Below are positions 12,260 through 26,218 of a DNA stretch of 64,000 bases, piece by piece (positions within the stretch are counted from its first letter, which is position 1; each line of letters opens with the position of its first letter). The notes beneath the pieces were generated by a model. That model did no database searches, was not told where the DNA came from, and was given only the letters and a program-made list of their open reading frames with translations. Source of the DNA: Cryptomeria japonica (Eukaryota; Streptophyta; Pinopsida; Cupressales; Cupressaceae); NCBI RefSeq assembly GCF_030272615.1, contig NC_081408.1, positions 769,509,336 to 769,573,335 of the forward strand, read 5' to 3'. The position numbers and the translations under genes were made by a program.

Positions 12260-14926
12260 GTGGTAACTACAGGTACACTATTTGAACAACCAATTTCAAT
12301 TCTAATTGACACTGGGTCATCTGAATGTTTCATCTCACCTAAATTAGTAAGCAAATATGCATTAAAAGTTAATCAAATGGAGTCATCATGGATGGTTCAA
12401 TATGGGGATAAGGCAACTAGGGAAGTAACTAAGTGTTTGTCAAGGGCAAGGGTACAATTTCCTAAGTTTGAAACAAGGGTAGATCTCTATGTGGTACCCC
12501 TAGGATTATATGATGTCATTATTGGAATGATTTGGTTAACATATCATCAAGCTAATGTAGATTACTATAACAAAGTTGTTGAATACTTGGATGATGGGGG
12601 GGAAAGGGTCAAAATCCAAGGAAAGTTTAACCCCATTAATATAGAAACCATATCAACCATGCAATTAAAGAAGGAAATAAGAAGAGGAGGCCTAATCTAT
12701 ATGGTTGAAATTGATGAAGGAAAAGAGGAAAATACCCCAACCTTTGAAAATATCCCTTTCTTAAGAGGATTCAAGGATGTATTTCGAGAAGAATTACTCG
12801 GCTTACCCCCTAAAAGGAAGTTTGAATTTTCTATCGACGTACTACCGAGAGCTGAACCAGTATCAAGGTCACCTTACTGAATGAACACAAGTGAATTACA
12901 AGAGCTCAAAATGCAATGAGAGGAACTCTTAGCTAAGGGATTAATAAGGCCAAGTGTATCACCATGGGGAGCGCCAGTCTTATTCGTTACGAAGAAGGAT
13001 GGAACCTTAAGACTATGCATCAACTATAGGATGTTGAACAAGGTCACAATAAAGAATAGGTATCCCTTACCACGATAAAGGATCTTTTTGACCAAATGAA
13101 AGGAGCAGCAGTTTTCTCAAAGATAGACCTCCAATCAGGATATCATCAATTCAAAATTAAGGAGGAGGACATTCCGAAAACAACTTTCAGGACTAGATAT
13201 GGGCATTATGAATTCATAGTAGTTCCTTTTGGTTTGACCAATGCCCCAGCTGCATTTATGAACCTAATGAATAGTGTACTCCATGACTACTTGGAAAAAT
13301 TTGTTTTGCTATTTTTGGATGACATATTGATTTACTCTAGGAATGAGGAGGAACATTTAGTACACCTACAAATTGTTTTGCAAAGGTTGAGGGAGCATAA
13401 GTTATATGGGAAACTATCAAAATGTGCCTTCTTTGAGGAAAAGATTCACTACCTTGGGCATATAATATCAAAGGAAGGAATAGCAGTTGATCCAGATAAG
13501 ATAAAGGCAATAGTAGAGTTGTCGATCCCTAAAAATGTTTCAGAGGTAAGAAGATTTATGGGACTAGCAGGGTACTATAGGAGGTTTGTGGAAGGATTCT
13601 CTAAGATAGAAAACCCCATCACCTCATTACAAAGGAAGGGTAAAAGGTTTGTGTGGATAGAACAAAGTGATAAGGCATTCCAAATTTTGAAGGGGAAACT
13701 AACTTTAGCACGCATTCTAAAAGTACCAGATTTGAATGGACACTTCACAGTCATAACTGACGCTTCTATCAAAGGTTTAGGAGGAGTACTTGTCCAAGAT
13801 GAAGGGGTAGTAGCTTACAAATCCAGGAAGCTAAAGACTCATGAAGTTAATTATGCACCCCATGACTTACAGTTAGCAATGATTGTGCATGCCCTACAGA
13901 AATGGAGACACTTCTTACTAGGGAAGCCCTTTGAGTTAAAGTTAGATAACCAAGGACTAAAGTACATCTTTACCCAACCCCACTTAAATGCTAGACAAAG
14001 AAGGTGGTTAGAGTTTCTAAGTGAATATGATTTTGAAATTGAATATATTAATGGGAAGGAAAATAGAGTGGCAGATGCTTTAAGTAGGAGGAGACACTTG
14101 ATGACTATAGCAACATACAAAACTTCTTTCAAAAGGCAAGTAATGGATGAGTAGGGACATGACCCATGGTATGAGCAAGTCAAATTGACTTTATTACACG
14201 ATCCAACCAATCCTAAGATTGAAGGGTATACATTAGATGAAGATGGGTTGTTCAGATACAATAATAGAATCTATATTCCTAATTCAGGAGACTTAAGGGA
14301 AGTAGTCTTGTCGGAGGCTCATAATGCCCCTTATTCAGGGCACTTGGGAGTTAACAAATGTTATGTAGATCTAAAGAAGTTATACTTTTGGCAAGGGATG
14401 AAGAATGACATAGTCAAATGTGTGGCTAAATGTTTGGAGTGTCAAAGAGTAAAGGTAGAACATAGACATCCAGCTGGATTATTATAGTTACACGATGTAC
14501 CTCAACACAAGTGGAAAGTTATTAGCATGGGTTTTGTGCAAGTGTTTCCCATGTAACCTTCTAGGCATGATACAATAATGGTGGTAATTGACAAACTCAC
14601 TAAGGTGGAACACTTTATACAAGGGAATTTGACGGATGATGCACCCACCTTGGCAAGACGCTTTGTTAAGGAAATATTTAGGTTGCATGGAATGCCAGAG
14701 AAAATCATATCAGATAGAGATGCTAGATTCACTTCAAGGTTTTGGACAACTCTTCAATCAGCTCTAGAAACTCAACTAAATTTTAGCATTGCATACCATC
14801 CTGAAACCGACGATCAAATAGAAAGGACAAATCAGATTTTGGAAGACCTACTTCGCATGTACTGCATGGACCAATAGAAGAAATGGGAAGATTACCTACG
14901 TCTGGTAGAGTTTTCTTACAATAATA
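12260..14926 (+). pseudogene. Chromovirus pol, copy 1, first part (protease, RT, RNase H, integrase N-terminal and core)
   Basis: Domain order: aspartic protease with LIDTGSSECF at about 12300; reverse transcriptase from about 12900, with FLDDILIY at 13312; RNase H with [12 protein letters not shown] at about 13750; integrase HHCC zinc region at about 14310-14470 (CLECQRV); integrase core to the insertion point, including SDRDARFTSRFW (14713) and GQ-like DDQIERTNQ (14810). Stops at 12878 (CGA in the sibling), 14152 and 14485 (CAG in the sibling) and a lost frame near 13076 disable it. The CACTA element interrupts it at 14927; it resumes at 36063. Confidence 0.85.
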
Positions 14927-15060
14927 CACTACTACATTTGGGGTCAAATTCCAACGGAGGTTTCCGACGGACAAGGAGCATTGTGTGAAAATTTGATTTA
15001 AAAAAAAAAAAATGCCCATGTTCATCGGAATTCCAACGACCTCGGGCATTTTATTAAAAA
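14927..15060 (+). repeat. CACTA left terminal inverted repeat and subterminal region
   Basis: The terminal repeat covers about 30 bp with imperfect identity to the right end. The subterminal words (ttccaacggagg, ttccgacggac, tcggaattccaacg) resemble those at the right end (gtcggaacttccgac, gtcggaattacgac). In this family they are expected to bind the TNPA-type protein. Confidence 0.75.
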
Positions 15061-15889
15061 AAAAAAACCCAACGCGTTTTCATTTTGAAAGAAAATCTTG
15101 CCTCCTTGCCCCCCCCGCCGGAGCGATCTCTGCACAAGCAAGGTAAGAACTCTTTGTTTTTCAATTTCTTTCTTACTATTTTTTTTGCAATTTCATTTTC
15201 TTTCTTTCCTAGTGTATTGCTGTGTCTTCTCCCACCCAGCATTACTTGTCCTCAGCCCTGGATGGCCGATCGAGGAGTAATGTGGTTGGGATGGATTGAC
15301 CCACACAGACTAGTATAGTTGACAGTAGGGAGGGCTTCTATTCTCGCTCACGGGGTTTCCAGCTGCATCCGAACGGGCTTTGGTTCTCGCTCATGGGGTT
15401 TCAATGAGAAAGAAAGAAGTTAACTCTGATGGAGCACCCCCAGTTCGAGTCCAATAAAATCCCCTCCCCTAATTAACGAGGCCGAAGCCTACCTTCATTT
15501 CGCATGGGAAGAGGAGGATGGTAATAGTAGTATAATGAATGGTCCTTGCCCTCCCGATAGAGTAGGATAAGCAATAGCCAGGAGTTGTCTTGTCCTTGTG
15601 ATAACTCTCATAAAAAACCCCCTTCAATTGTGCTTTGATGCTTGGAATTCTATGAAGAATAGGTCATTGAATTCTGGGTGTATGGGTGTTTGGGCTGTGG
15701 ATGTTGAGGCCAGATATCGGGCTTGTTTGATGGTGGAGTGGATTTGGGATTGGAATTGGTTGTTGTGGGGATTGTGTGTGGTGTTTGAGTTGGGTCTGCA
15801 CCTCAGAGTTAGAGTGAGGGCCAAGGAGGGAGGAGAGGATGTGTATGCGAGGGGAATGAGGGAGATTAGTAGTATGAGGTTTAGGGTAG

Positions 15890-15974
15890 AGATTTGTTGA
15901 AATTGGAGAGCTTGAATAGATTTTAGATTGATCATGCTTAGATTTGTTGAAATTGGAGAGCTTGAATAGATTTT
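15890..15974 (+). repeat. 35-bp direct repeat
   Basis: The segment starting agatttgttgaaattgg and ending aatagatttt occurs at 15890-15924 and again at 15940-15974. The two copies are identical by eye, with a 50-bp period. Confidence 0.85.
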
Positions 15975-18839
15975 CTCTATTTCAAGTTTATGGATCCAAA
16001 GATATTTAAATGAATAATGTATGCATGGACAAACATGTCTCCTATATGAGACATGATTGTATATGACAAATTATTTAGGGCGTGTGATTAAAAGTAGTTT
16101 ACATTTGTTAACGCTCTCCCATAAACTTTATTTTATTACACAACTTAACTAGATGATGGATGCCATCTATGAAAAATAGTTTTATTAGATTCCCATGTAT
16201 AAATGGAGAACAGTTAAGAAAAAAAACCTTCTCCAAAGTATACAAACGTAATCTTGTTTTAACACCCTTGATTATGTGTTTTCATATCTTTCCTTTCAGA
16301 ACATTGTCTTTCAAAATGACCAAAATAATTATAATACTATAAAGCCTTTCTTTTTCTTTGCTCGTCAATTATTCATAAATATATGTCTTTCATAGTTTCA
16401 TCAATAAAGGACATGATATTTGACAAGAGAAAAGTACTTTTCATCCAATGATGGCTTTCTTCAAAGTTGTCACCACCAATCAACTTTGTAGCTATAACAA
16501 TCAATATACTATTCACCATTTGGAATGATTGGTGTAATAAAAAATCATAGATTTAACAATAATCTTTATGATCAATGCTACAAGTTTTTAGATTTAACAA
16601 TGATCCCTACAACCAACACAATATTTTTTTAGATTTACCACCAATCTATGCGATCGAGCTACAATTTTTTTGGATTTAACAACATTCTTTACAGTCAATG
16701 CTACAACTTTTTATATTTATCAATGATCACTTTGATTAATATTATCTATTTCACATATATAATTACTTCAACTACAAATTTCATGCCTCCACATTGATAT
16801 AATTCAAATGGCCCTTATAATGGTAAAAATATTATAAATTAAATTTTATAATTTTTAGTAGGATATCTACCCTTGCATGCTTTTGATGCTATAATAGACT
16901 TCACTTGTACAAAGAAAGAAGAAAATACAATAGAATGAATGGAGACAAGGATGACTAATATGGCCAAATAGTAAAACTAAAAGGTGTAGACAACATGTTG
17001 TTTTCTCTAAATAATATATATTGCAATTAATTTTTTAATTAAACCTTCAGAGCTTCTCAAGGTTGATCCTAGGCCAATCATGAATGATTAATATTGCAAG
17101 CTTCCTAATATTACAAAATCTAGATAGTCTTTTGAAATTATAACAACTTTATAGAATTATCAAATGTGATCATACTAAATTTAGGCTTCCTATTCAAGTT
17201 AAAAGGGGGCATTACCTAACTAGTTTGATGATTAGGTCCTATTTATGCCTTATCACTTAAGTTTACTTAGGTTTCACATGGGATACTTATCACTTTACAT
17301 GCGATCTTATCTTATCACTTTATTTCTCATATCATAAGATTAGTACACTTGTCATAATCTTATGATATCTTACTCCTCATCTTGGCCTATATAACCAAGG
17401 GGTTTCCTTTGTAATCTCATTTTTATTTGCATTCATTGATAAAATATAGTTTATTCTTGTCTCTGAGTGTAGTCATCTAAGGATAGGAAAAATTCACCAT
17501 TTGCATAAGAAAGATGGATAAGATAAATGATTTATGTGAAATAGATTCACCTAAGAGAAAGTAGATTCACATAAGGATAGGTGGATTTTCCTAAAGATGA
17601 AGGGATAAGACTCAACAAAAAGAGGACTTAGGATGATGACAAGGAGGATTCATTTAAGGATATGGCATATTCACCTAAGGGATAGTGTATTCTCCCAAGA
17701 ATATGGAAAAATTATTGATTGGTGGAATGACATACTAGATCAAGGAATGATACAAGGGTAGATTCACCTAAATATAGGGTAAATTCAGCTAAAAGGGTAC
17801 CCATGAGATTGTGGTACTGAGTACCTATCTATGGATGGTGTATTTGGATACAAGTATGATGAAACCATGCTTGTGTATGATGAAACAAAGTCCAGATCTC
17901 TATTATAGGTCCAACATAATCTCTATTATTTGAGACACCATTTTATTAGCATATCCAATTAGGGTAATTTATGGGTTTAATTATGGATCATGTTGTCTAT
18001 TTCCATGCACTATTGAACTTATTTCGATGTATTGTGATTATTTTAATTTTGAAGTTATAAATAAATTATGTTTGTACCTTAGAAAGGGTAACTCCAATTG
18101 ATGTTTGGGTAGTTTATTTGAAAACTTATGGTGATTATTGCCCTATGTTATGTAATGGAGTTATTTTTACACTAATTAATTAACTAGAAAAATGAATTTG
18201 TATTGTTGTACAAGTATGATGAAACCATGCTTGTGTGTTTACATGTTTGTGCATCCTATTGAGAACCAACCTTGCTGTTGAGGAACTCAATAAATGTGGT
18301 GTTAAGTAGAAGAATGGAAAACTCAAGAAGCTATGGTGACATATTGTGGCATTAGTAGGGATTATCTCTATTGACCACACCTTTCAAAGATAGTATCCCC
18401 TAGTTCTCCTCATAGAATGGACCATTGGATGGCTCATAGTGGTATCCTATCCTACATTTATCTTGATGGCATTGTCAATAGTTGGTATGTGGTTCTTGGT
18501 ACGGGTTTCCTCTTACCCTATTATCTTATTTATATCTTTGTTCCAACATGTGGAGATTGATTTTTGTCATGCTATGATGATTTTCATGTTTGCATGTGTT
18601 TTGACATTATGCAAATAGATATGATGTCACACCATACTTATGTTTTGATATAGTGTAGGTGATGGTTACATGTTGTTGCTGGTAGCGATTTGGGTTCAAA
18701 GACACAATTCCACACACACACACAAATATTTGAAGATGCATTTTATATTATTCCTTCTTAGTGATGATTAGTGTTGGAAGATTTGCACACATGTAGAGAG
18801 GAACTCATGTTAGATACAATATGTTGTCTTTGATAACAT

Positions 18840-19190
18840 ATGAATGTGCCTCATGATGTATACATATAGCTTTGGTGTGTGACATGCATGCACATTTTTC
18901 CATAAGACACAATGCTATGTGGCATGTGCCCTATGCATGTCTTCTTTGTGAGGCACGTTGCTATGTGCAATGTGGCCCTAGGTGTGTCTTCTCTATGAGG
19001 TGTATTGCCATGATATGTTAGGATTTGTAGTGTGCAGGCCACAAATGCATGCATGAGGGACTATTATTATAGTCATGTTTTTTGGGCATGTAGCCTAGGC
19101 ATGTCTTCTCCATTAGGTACATGGCCATGCCATGTGGGAGTTTTTGTGTTCATGCCACAAATGCACACATGAGGGACTATTAGTGGAGTC
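18840..19190 (+). repeat. Degenerate tandem repeat within CACTA
   Basis: Words gcatgtcttct, gaggcac/gaggtgt, gccatg and gccacaaatgcatgcatgag recur. The stretch gccacaaatgca..catgagggactatta appears twice, about 125 bp apart. There is no coding capacity. Confidence 0.6.
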
Positions 19191-22158
19191 ATGATGAATC
19201 TTCACTCTATTTAGCCACAATTTCTAGTCATATAGTTATGTAATGTGCACTTTTAAGGATTGTGAAGTTTCCTTCAATTATTGATGATCTCTCATCTTTG
19301 TTGCATGGGCCAACAATTTTATTTTATCTTGTTTGAATTAGTTTAATCACTATTGTGAGTTTTCTCTATTGTGTAGTTATTGTAGCTATGTTTGATTTGC
19401 TATTGGAATTGAACACATTTATTTGACTTATTATTGGTACTCTTTTTTCTTTCTTTCAATATTTATGATCTTTGGTAGTTTAGTGAAACTCTTGCTATGT
19501 TTAAATGTTTCCTTCTTTGTTGTGATGTGATTCCTCACCAAGATCGATGTAGATAACCTTGGATGAGTGTATATAAGGAATCAAACATTGGGAAAATTTG
19601 AGGATAGGGGTAAGTGTTTGTTGTATGGGTAGCTACAATCCACTTGTACATTCTTAGTGATTATTGATGGCTATGTCTTGGAGGCTAATCCCATTAAACA
19701 AACAAGGGGGAAGTCATACATAATCGTATGGATCCTCCCTAGTTGTGTGTGGATTCAAGACCATCATTTCATATGGTTCTTGGCTACTTTGTGAGACCAT
19801 GGCATCCTCTTAGACCAATATGTGAGCCTTGTATTGTTATCCCTGCAATGTGGATGAATAAGTGTATGTTAAAATAAATGCTTTGCTTAGAATACTAAAA
19901 AATGTCTCTCAAAAAGTCTGCAACATGCAAACTTTTAGTAAGAATTTGTAGACACAATGCTCAGAAATTCACACAATCAGCTACATTAAATACGTTCTCT
20001 ATTAAGTTCAATGTTTTAAGATGAAAAAGAAGAGAAATGGTTTTGGTTCGATTTGCAATTTTTGTGAAGCTTTTGCACTGAAGTTTCCATAGCTTGATTT
20101 TTTTGCTTGTGTAGAAAGACCATGTCAAATAATATCAGCGAAGAACAAAATAAGGAGACAATTGCTAGATTATGGTCTAACTTGAAAAGAAAAGGTGATG
20201 GGAAATGTTATTGTCCCTGCAAAATTTGTAAGGGCTTAAAGACTAGAAGACTTCTAATCAAAACAACTAAGAAACATTATAGGCAGCATGGTCACATTGA
20301 AGGGGGACATGATTATCATCCACTAGTAAGTTGTTCATTATATCGTTTTAACAATTTATATACATAAGAAATCACTTGATAATGAGATCATGATCACGGT
20401 TTATTTATGTATATCAATTTTATATAGGTGGAGCACCCTGGAGCACATGATATGGATCAACAAAACCCTAAGAATATGGTTTTCTAAGTGGAGGAACATG
20501 GAGGTGTGAATATTGAAGCTGAAGATAATGATCCCATGGAAGATGACGATCATGCACCAGAAAACACAATTGAAGATGATGGTACAAATACATTGATCCA
20601 TGACACATTTAGTATTGGCACAACTGATCATGATGATCAGGATGACCTTGATGTTCATGATTTACCTCTTCTTGAGAAGGCATATGAGCCCCTTTACAAA
20701 GGCTCCCAAACAACTCTTCTCTCTGTTGTATTGTTGTTGGTGAACTTGAAGGTTATGAATGGTTTATCCAACATAACAATCTCACGTATGTTAAGGTGTG
20801 TCATACATGTCATTACAATTAATAAATGGTGAATCATGTACCATTAATATTCTTTATATTAACACCTCAAACTTTGTTTTTTGTTGTAGATTGATAGGTG
20901 AGTTTTTCTTACCACCATCAAATATTCTACCTCGCTCATACCGAGAATTATATGCCATTATGAAAGATATTGGAATGGAGTATTAAACAATAGATGCTTG
21001 TCCCAATGATCATATTATATATCATAAACAACATGAATTTGGAAAAGAATGCCCTGAATGTCATATCAGTAGATATTAAATAGATCAAATAACAAAAAAG
21101 GTGCCTCGCAAGGTTCTTCGTTATATTCCCATTATTCCACGTATGCAACGATTATTCAGGTGCACTAGCTTGGCACAATTTATGGATTACCATGCACGCA
21201 ATAGAAGTCAAGATGACATTATTCAAATGCCTGCGGATGGTTCAACATTTATGGATATAGAGGAAAAGTGGCCACACTTTAAAGAAGAACCTCGTAATCT
21301 TAGGCTTTCATTGGCAGCGGACGGTGTCAATCCATTTGGAGAGTTGAGATCTGTTTACTCGGTGTGGCCTATTTTTGTTATCAACAATAATATTCCTCCA
21401 TGGATGTCAATAAAGAGGGAGTGCATAATGTTGGCAATGATTGTTCCAAGTATTTTATCATTTAATAATCATCTACATTTAATTATAAATATTGCAGTAA
21501 AATGGTCATAATAATAATGTAATGTTTTTGTTCATTCCACTAGGCAAGTACCAAGTTAAAGATATGAATGTATATATTGAGCCTCTTATCGACGAGTTGC
21601 TGGAGTTATGGAATGGTGTGACCATGTATGACATCTCTAGACCAATAGGACAAAGATAATTTCAATTCCATGCAATGCTTGTATGGACAATACACGATGC
21701 CCCAGGGCTAACACATTTTTGTGGTACGTTATAGTGTTCAAGTTGCGCATGATAATTATTGATGCTCTGCAAAAAGGATTAGAAAATCTGTTTGATGGCA
21801 ACACATACAAGAGCACAAGAAACAAACATTAGTGTTAGCAACAAAAGATTATCCTAAACAGGCATATCAAGAGAGATATTAAGCATGAAATAGAAAGCAT
21901 ATAAACATAGAATAAAATAGCTAATCAAGATGCTCATAGTTGCTCCTCCCTTGTTCCTCTCCTCTCCAAGTCCCAAATGAGTGTAGCTCTCAGCTTTTAG
22001 CACTAGCCATGGATGCCATATGGAGATTCAAGATGGTTGAATATGATAAGCAAATGCTATGCAAGTGTAGATAGTGATGCTATGAAAAAGCTCTATGCTA
22101 ATACCAGTATAACAACAATACTCTAATGCTTCCTCTTTTTTGCTTGAGGAGAAGGGTT

Positions 22159-22168
22159 CTATTTATAG
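22159..22168 (-). promoter_or_regulatory. TATA box of the solo LTR
   Basis: The minus strand reads CTATAAATAG, followed downstream by a pyrimidine-rich leader. It would drive transcription antisense to the CACTA transposase gene. Confidence 0.6.
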
Positions 22169-22794
22169 AAGAAATGGGGAAATGAAGGGTTAAGATTGAG
22201 TAATCTTAACAAGAGTTAGGATTGAAAGATATTCAATCCATGTGAGACTTTCAACCCAATCCCATGTTGACAAGTGTCACCATGAGGAGGCTTGAGAGGA
22301 GAGATAAGGAGCATTAAATGCTTGAGGGGACATGATGGTTACCCTAGTCAAAGAAATAAATGCTTTGAAGAGACACATGGGTTACATGAGGGTTAAGTTA
22401 GGGGTCAAAGTCCTTAACCATGGGTGCAAGTGGAATTAACCATTAATGGTCATGTAAGAGCCATAAGTGGTTTGGAAGACTTTAGACGTTAATTTGTTGA
22501 ACACACAAAGCATTAATTGATTTTCAAAGACTTTGGAGTCTTTGAGAAGTGACTCCAATTTGCTTAGGAATGTGACAATATTTAGGGGATGGATTAGGTT
22601 AATTAGGAAAGGTTTAGAAGAATCTAGAAGGGGTTTAGGCATGCAAGTGGATTTTGTAGGAAAATGCAAGTGGGAGGAATTTTGATATTTTCAATTAAAA
22701 TAAAATCATTTATTTCAATTAAATGGTGTAATTTGCATTTGGGTAAATATTCAAATAAATATTAATTTATTTAAATGAGAAAAAGGAAGATAAA

Positions 22795-23020
22795 GCATTA
22801 AAATGCTTGAAGACTTTGAGGGAAACCATTAAAGGCTTGAAGACTTTAAGGGAAACCATTAAAGTCTTAAGAAGACTTTAAGGGAAGCCATTAAGTTTGA
22901 AGACTTTAAGGGAAACCATTAAAGGCTTAAGAAGACTATAGAAGGAAGCCATCAAGTTTGAAGACTTTAAAGCCATCAAGTTTGAAGACTTTAAGGGAAA
23001 CCATTAAAGGTTTCAAGTGA
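22795..23020 (+). repeat. About 30-bp tandem repeat inside the solo LTR
   Basis: Six to eight degenerate units combine gaagactttaagggaa, accattaaagg and gccatcaagttt, with unit lengths varying between about 25 and 35 bp. Confidence 0.75.
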
Positions 23021-25972
23021 GTGAGGATAAATAGGATTTTAAATAAATAATTTATTTAAAATAGTTGTGCAACTTGCTTTTGTAGGAAAATACAAGTGGG
23101 TGGAGGATAAAGGTGTTTTAAATAAATTATTTATTTAAAATAATTGTGCAACTTGCATTTGTAGGAAAATGCAAGTGGGTAGAGGATAAAGGTGATTTAA
23201 ATAAATGTTAATTTATTTAAATGTGAGAGGTGGGATTTTGGGGGATTTAAATAAATATTAATTTATTTAAATGTGAGAGAATATTTAATTAAATAAATAT
23301 GATTTATTTATTTAATTAATGGTCTTAATTTGGTTAAGTGAATTAAATCAAATAAATTGAATAATTTATTTAATTAATAGGAGAATAGGGTTAAGATGAA
23401 TTAATTAAATATTAATTTAATTAATTATTAATTGATAGTTAAATAATCAAATAAATACTAAGTATTCATTTAATTAAGTGGACAGATTTATGTGACTACA
23501 ATTATAATTATAAAAATTAACAGATTTAATAGAATTATACATTATCTTGTAGGTCTTTAAACAAAGGGAAAATTTGCATGTCCAGTTTGTGGTCCAAAGA
23601 TGAAATCCCGTCATTCAAAAAGTTTAGGAAAGCAGGTGTTTGATGAGTATAGGCACTTCCTTCACAAAAGTCATAAGTACCAAAATACTGAAAAACATCT
23701 TTTCAATGGGAAAGAAGAGACTACATCAAAGCCATGAAGAATGACTCCTCACTTATGGAAGTTGGAATATAATAGAATTAATCATCAAGGTAATGTCATT
23801 CCATCTAATGGTTTATGTTTGGAATTTGAATTTTTCTATCGTGTTTTGTTTACTGATGATGTAATTGATGATACTAAAGGTCGTCAAGGCATGGATGGCC
23901 ACCTTCCAAAGGGACTAAAAAGTTATCCCAGACAATTCAGTAGGTTGCCTTACTACGAGTAGCTACAAATTATGCATTTGTTTGATACAATGCATATTGG
24001 AAAGAATATAATAGAGACATTATGGAAAATATTGGATGGAAGGCGTGACATAGAAAAAATTGTCAAAATTTGTATTGACATTGTGGAATCCAATCATGCA
24101 ATGAAAAATGTCATTCAATCAAATAGCAATGGAGATTAGATTAATATAAGTGCCCTTCCTTGGTTATTAATGGAGCAACAAAGCAATTCTATAAAAGAAG
24201 TCATACGAAAAATTTGATTTCCCACAGGATTTGCTGCGAACATAAACAATCTCATATCAAAGAAGAGTGAATTTGGGCCAGGGATGAAAATGCATGATTG
24301 GCATACCTTCATTAAGGTAATTCACGTTCTTGTGTATTTACTATATATTTGTATACTGCACATGTACTTTTCATTGTATTATGTTAGAAAACAATGAAAA
24401 GATCATTTTATAATTGTTGCAGTACGTTCTACCTCTATCTCTCCCAAACCACTCCGACAATAATATCAAGCAAGTCATATATGATCTTGGAAAATACATG
24501 AGGTAAGTAGTGATGTTTGTTCAATTTGTTGTATAGATATTATATTTGCCATTTGTTTTACTTGTTATGCAATATATTGTATATTATTTTGTAAAGTCTC
24601 GTTTATATATTTTTGCATCTTCAATCTCTTTTAGGTGGTTGTCATCTAAAGAAATCCACAAGGAAGATATAAAATATTGGAAGAGAAAAATCCCTCATCT
24701 AATGTGTGAAATGCAAAAGTGTCTACCTTCAACTTTTTTCAATGCACAAGAACACTACCTCATACACCAAGTTGAGGAGATTGAATTGTGTGGACCTGTA
24801 CACACTAGGTCAATGTGGATGGTTGAGAGGCACTTGAAATTTTTGAAGGCTTTGGTTCGACAAAGAGCACATCCTGAGGGTTCTATGGTGGAGGGATATA
24901 TGGTATAGCAAACTATGGTGTACATTACTGAATATCTTCCTAAGTTTGCAGCAAAAATCCACGTAGATCGCATTTGGGATCCCAACCCCATTAATAAATT
25001 CGAAGGGGAGCACTTGATGGGGAAAGGTAGATTGAAGAAAGTGAGAGGTAATTATAAGATGTTATTGTAGTAAATTAATTCTTCATGTTCTAAATAAATC
25101 AGTTGTAAGTGGTCTATTAATTATTTGTACAGTTTGTTGATAGTGGGATGCGCTACATTTGTATATTGCAAACAATCTTGATTGGATGATGGTGTGGATT
25201 GAACGATGTCAACATTCTAGTCGCACATTAACATGGGATGGTGTCGCTTCATTGGTTAAAGAAGCTCATCGTAATGGAGATTCCAATGTTACACAGGGAA
25301 ATTGATTTAGCATATGGTTTAAGAGATCAATAGGTACGTATAATTTTATTAATCACTCGTATGTTTATCAACTCATGATGCAATAATTCTAATATGTTAG
25401 ACATATTGCAGGTCAAACACCACAAGCCTATGTGCTGCAATGGTCATAAATTTCGCATCAAACAGTTGGATGACACAAAGAAAACTTGTGATTCTGGGAT
25501 AACTGCAGTCTTTGACGTGACCAATATTTCATCTAGAAATGACATACATCCTCAAGAGTCTCAAAATCGATACTATGGCATTTTGGATGATATACTTGAG
25601 TGTGACTTTAATTCTTTCAAATTAGTTTTGTTCATCGTCAAATGGTATAGGCTACGACTGAATAAAAATTATCCTGATAGAACTGTTATCGAACATGATA
25701 ATGGATTTACAATGGTTAATACAAGGTCGTTTGAATGAGTTGGGGATGAGCCCTATGTTCTTCCAAGTCAATGTGAGCAGGTATTTTACTCGGAGGTTCC
25801 ACATAAACCGGATTGGTCATTTGTTGTTAGACATGATCCAAGAGGAAGGCCGATAATGTATAATGTGATGGAAGAAGAAGATACCGAAGAAGTAGAAGAT
25901 GATATAGATGATGATCACGATCGATAGTTAGTCGATGATGTTCTTGACGAAAATGTACACGAAGAAGAAGCT

Positions 25973-26113
25973 GCTGATGATGATGATGATGATGTTGATG
26001 GTGATGGTGATGGTGATGGTGACGGTGATGGTGATGACGATGACAATGACGAACACAATGATGACAATGACGACGACAACGACGACGAGGTCGACGATGA
26101 CGACGACGACGAC

Positions 26114-26165
<52 letters not shown>
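25973..26165 (+). repeat. (GAT/GAC)n coding repeat, poly-Asp tail
   Basis: A near-pure GAT/GAC trinucleotide tract in the last transposase exon codes for a long Asp-rich run before the stop at 26216-26218. The tail is strongly acidic. The opposite-strand open frame here is only its shadow. Confidence 0.85.
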
Positions 26166-26218
26166 GTCATGATGATGATCATGATCATGATGAGTTGGAT
26201 GAAGAAGAAGATCAATGA

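Larger units (their letters stand above)
15061..20106. other. CACTA 5' non-coding region
   Basis: About 5 kb without a recognisable coding frame. It contains a poly-A/poly-C rich start (15000-15120), a 35-bp direct repeat (15890-15974), gattcacctaag-like words at 17540-17780, and a degenerate tandem repeat at 18840-19190. It is likely the untranslated leader and promoter of the transposase gene, possibly with old insertions. Confidence 0.5.
21760..23500 (-). mobile_element. Solo LTR (Tat-like family), inserted in the transposase intron
   Basis: On the minus strand it begins TGTAGTCACATAA and ends GCAGAGCATCA. It is flanked by ATTAT at 21755-21759 and 23501-23505, a perfect 5-bp duplication. 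The start resembles the complete Tat LTR (TGTAGACACCTAAA), and both carry taattaaataaat palindromes. A TATA box and a tandem repeat lie inside. No internal region is present, so it is a solo LTR left by LTR-LTR recombination. Confidence 0.88.
20107..26218 (+). pseudogene. CACTA transposase (tnp2 family, C-terminal DUF4216 and acidic tail), multi-exon
   Basis: This is the TNPD-type transposase that cuts the element ends. The first exon has a zinc-binding region, CPCKICKG, ahead of KKHYRQHG. Later exons give YKGSQTTLLS..LVNLKVMNG (about 20695), LPRSYRELYAIMKD (20930), CPECHISRY (21050), LRYIPIIPRMQRLF (21115) and LRLSLAADGVNPFG (21300), all typical of tnp2. After a long intron (21723-23552), CPVCGPKMKSRHSK and LFDTMHIGKNI follow, then a DUF4216 exon (about 25410-25870) and a poly-Asp tail. 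GT-AG introns are visible, for example 20326-20427. Stops at 20485, 20984, 23561, 23738, 23960, 24138 and elsewhere break it. Several fit Gln or Arg codons changed by C-to-T. Confidence 0.82.

Noticed and set aside
15330-15620. GC-richer stretch that looked possibly organelle-derived (cgctcacggggtttcc, cctaattaacgaggccgaag)
   Set aside because: I could not tie it to a specific mitochondrial or plastid gene. A database search would be needed.
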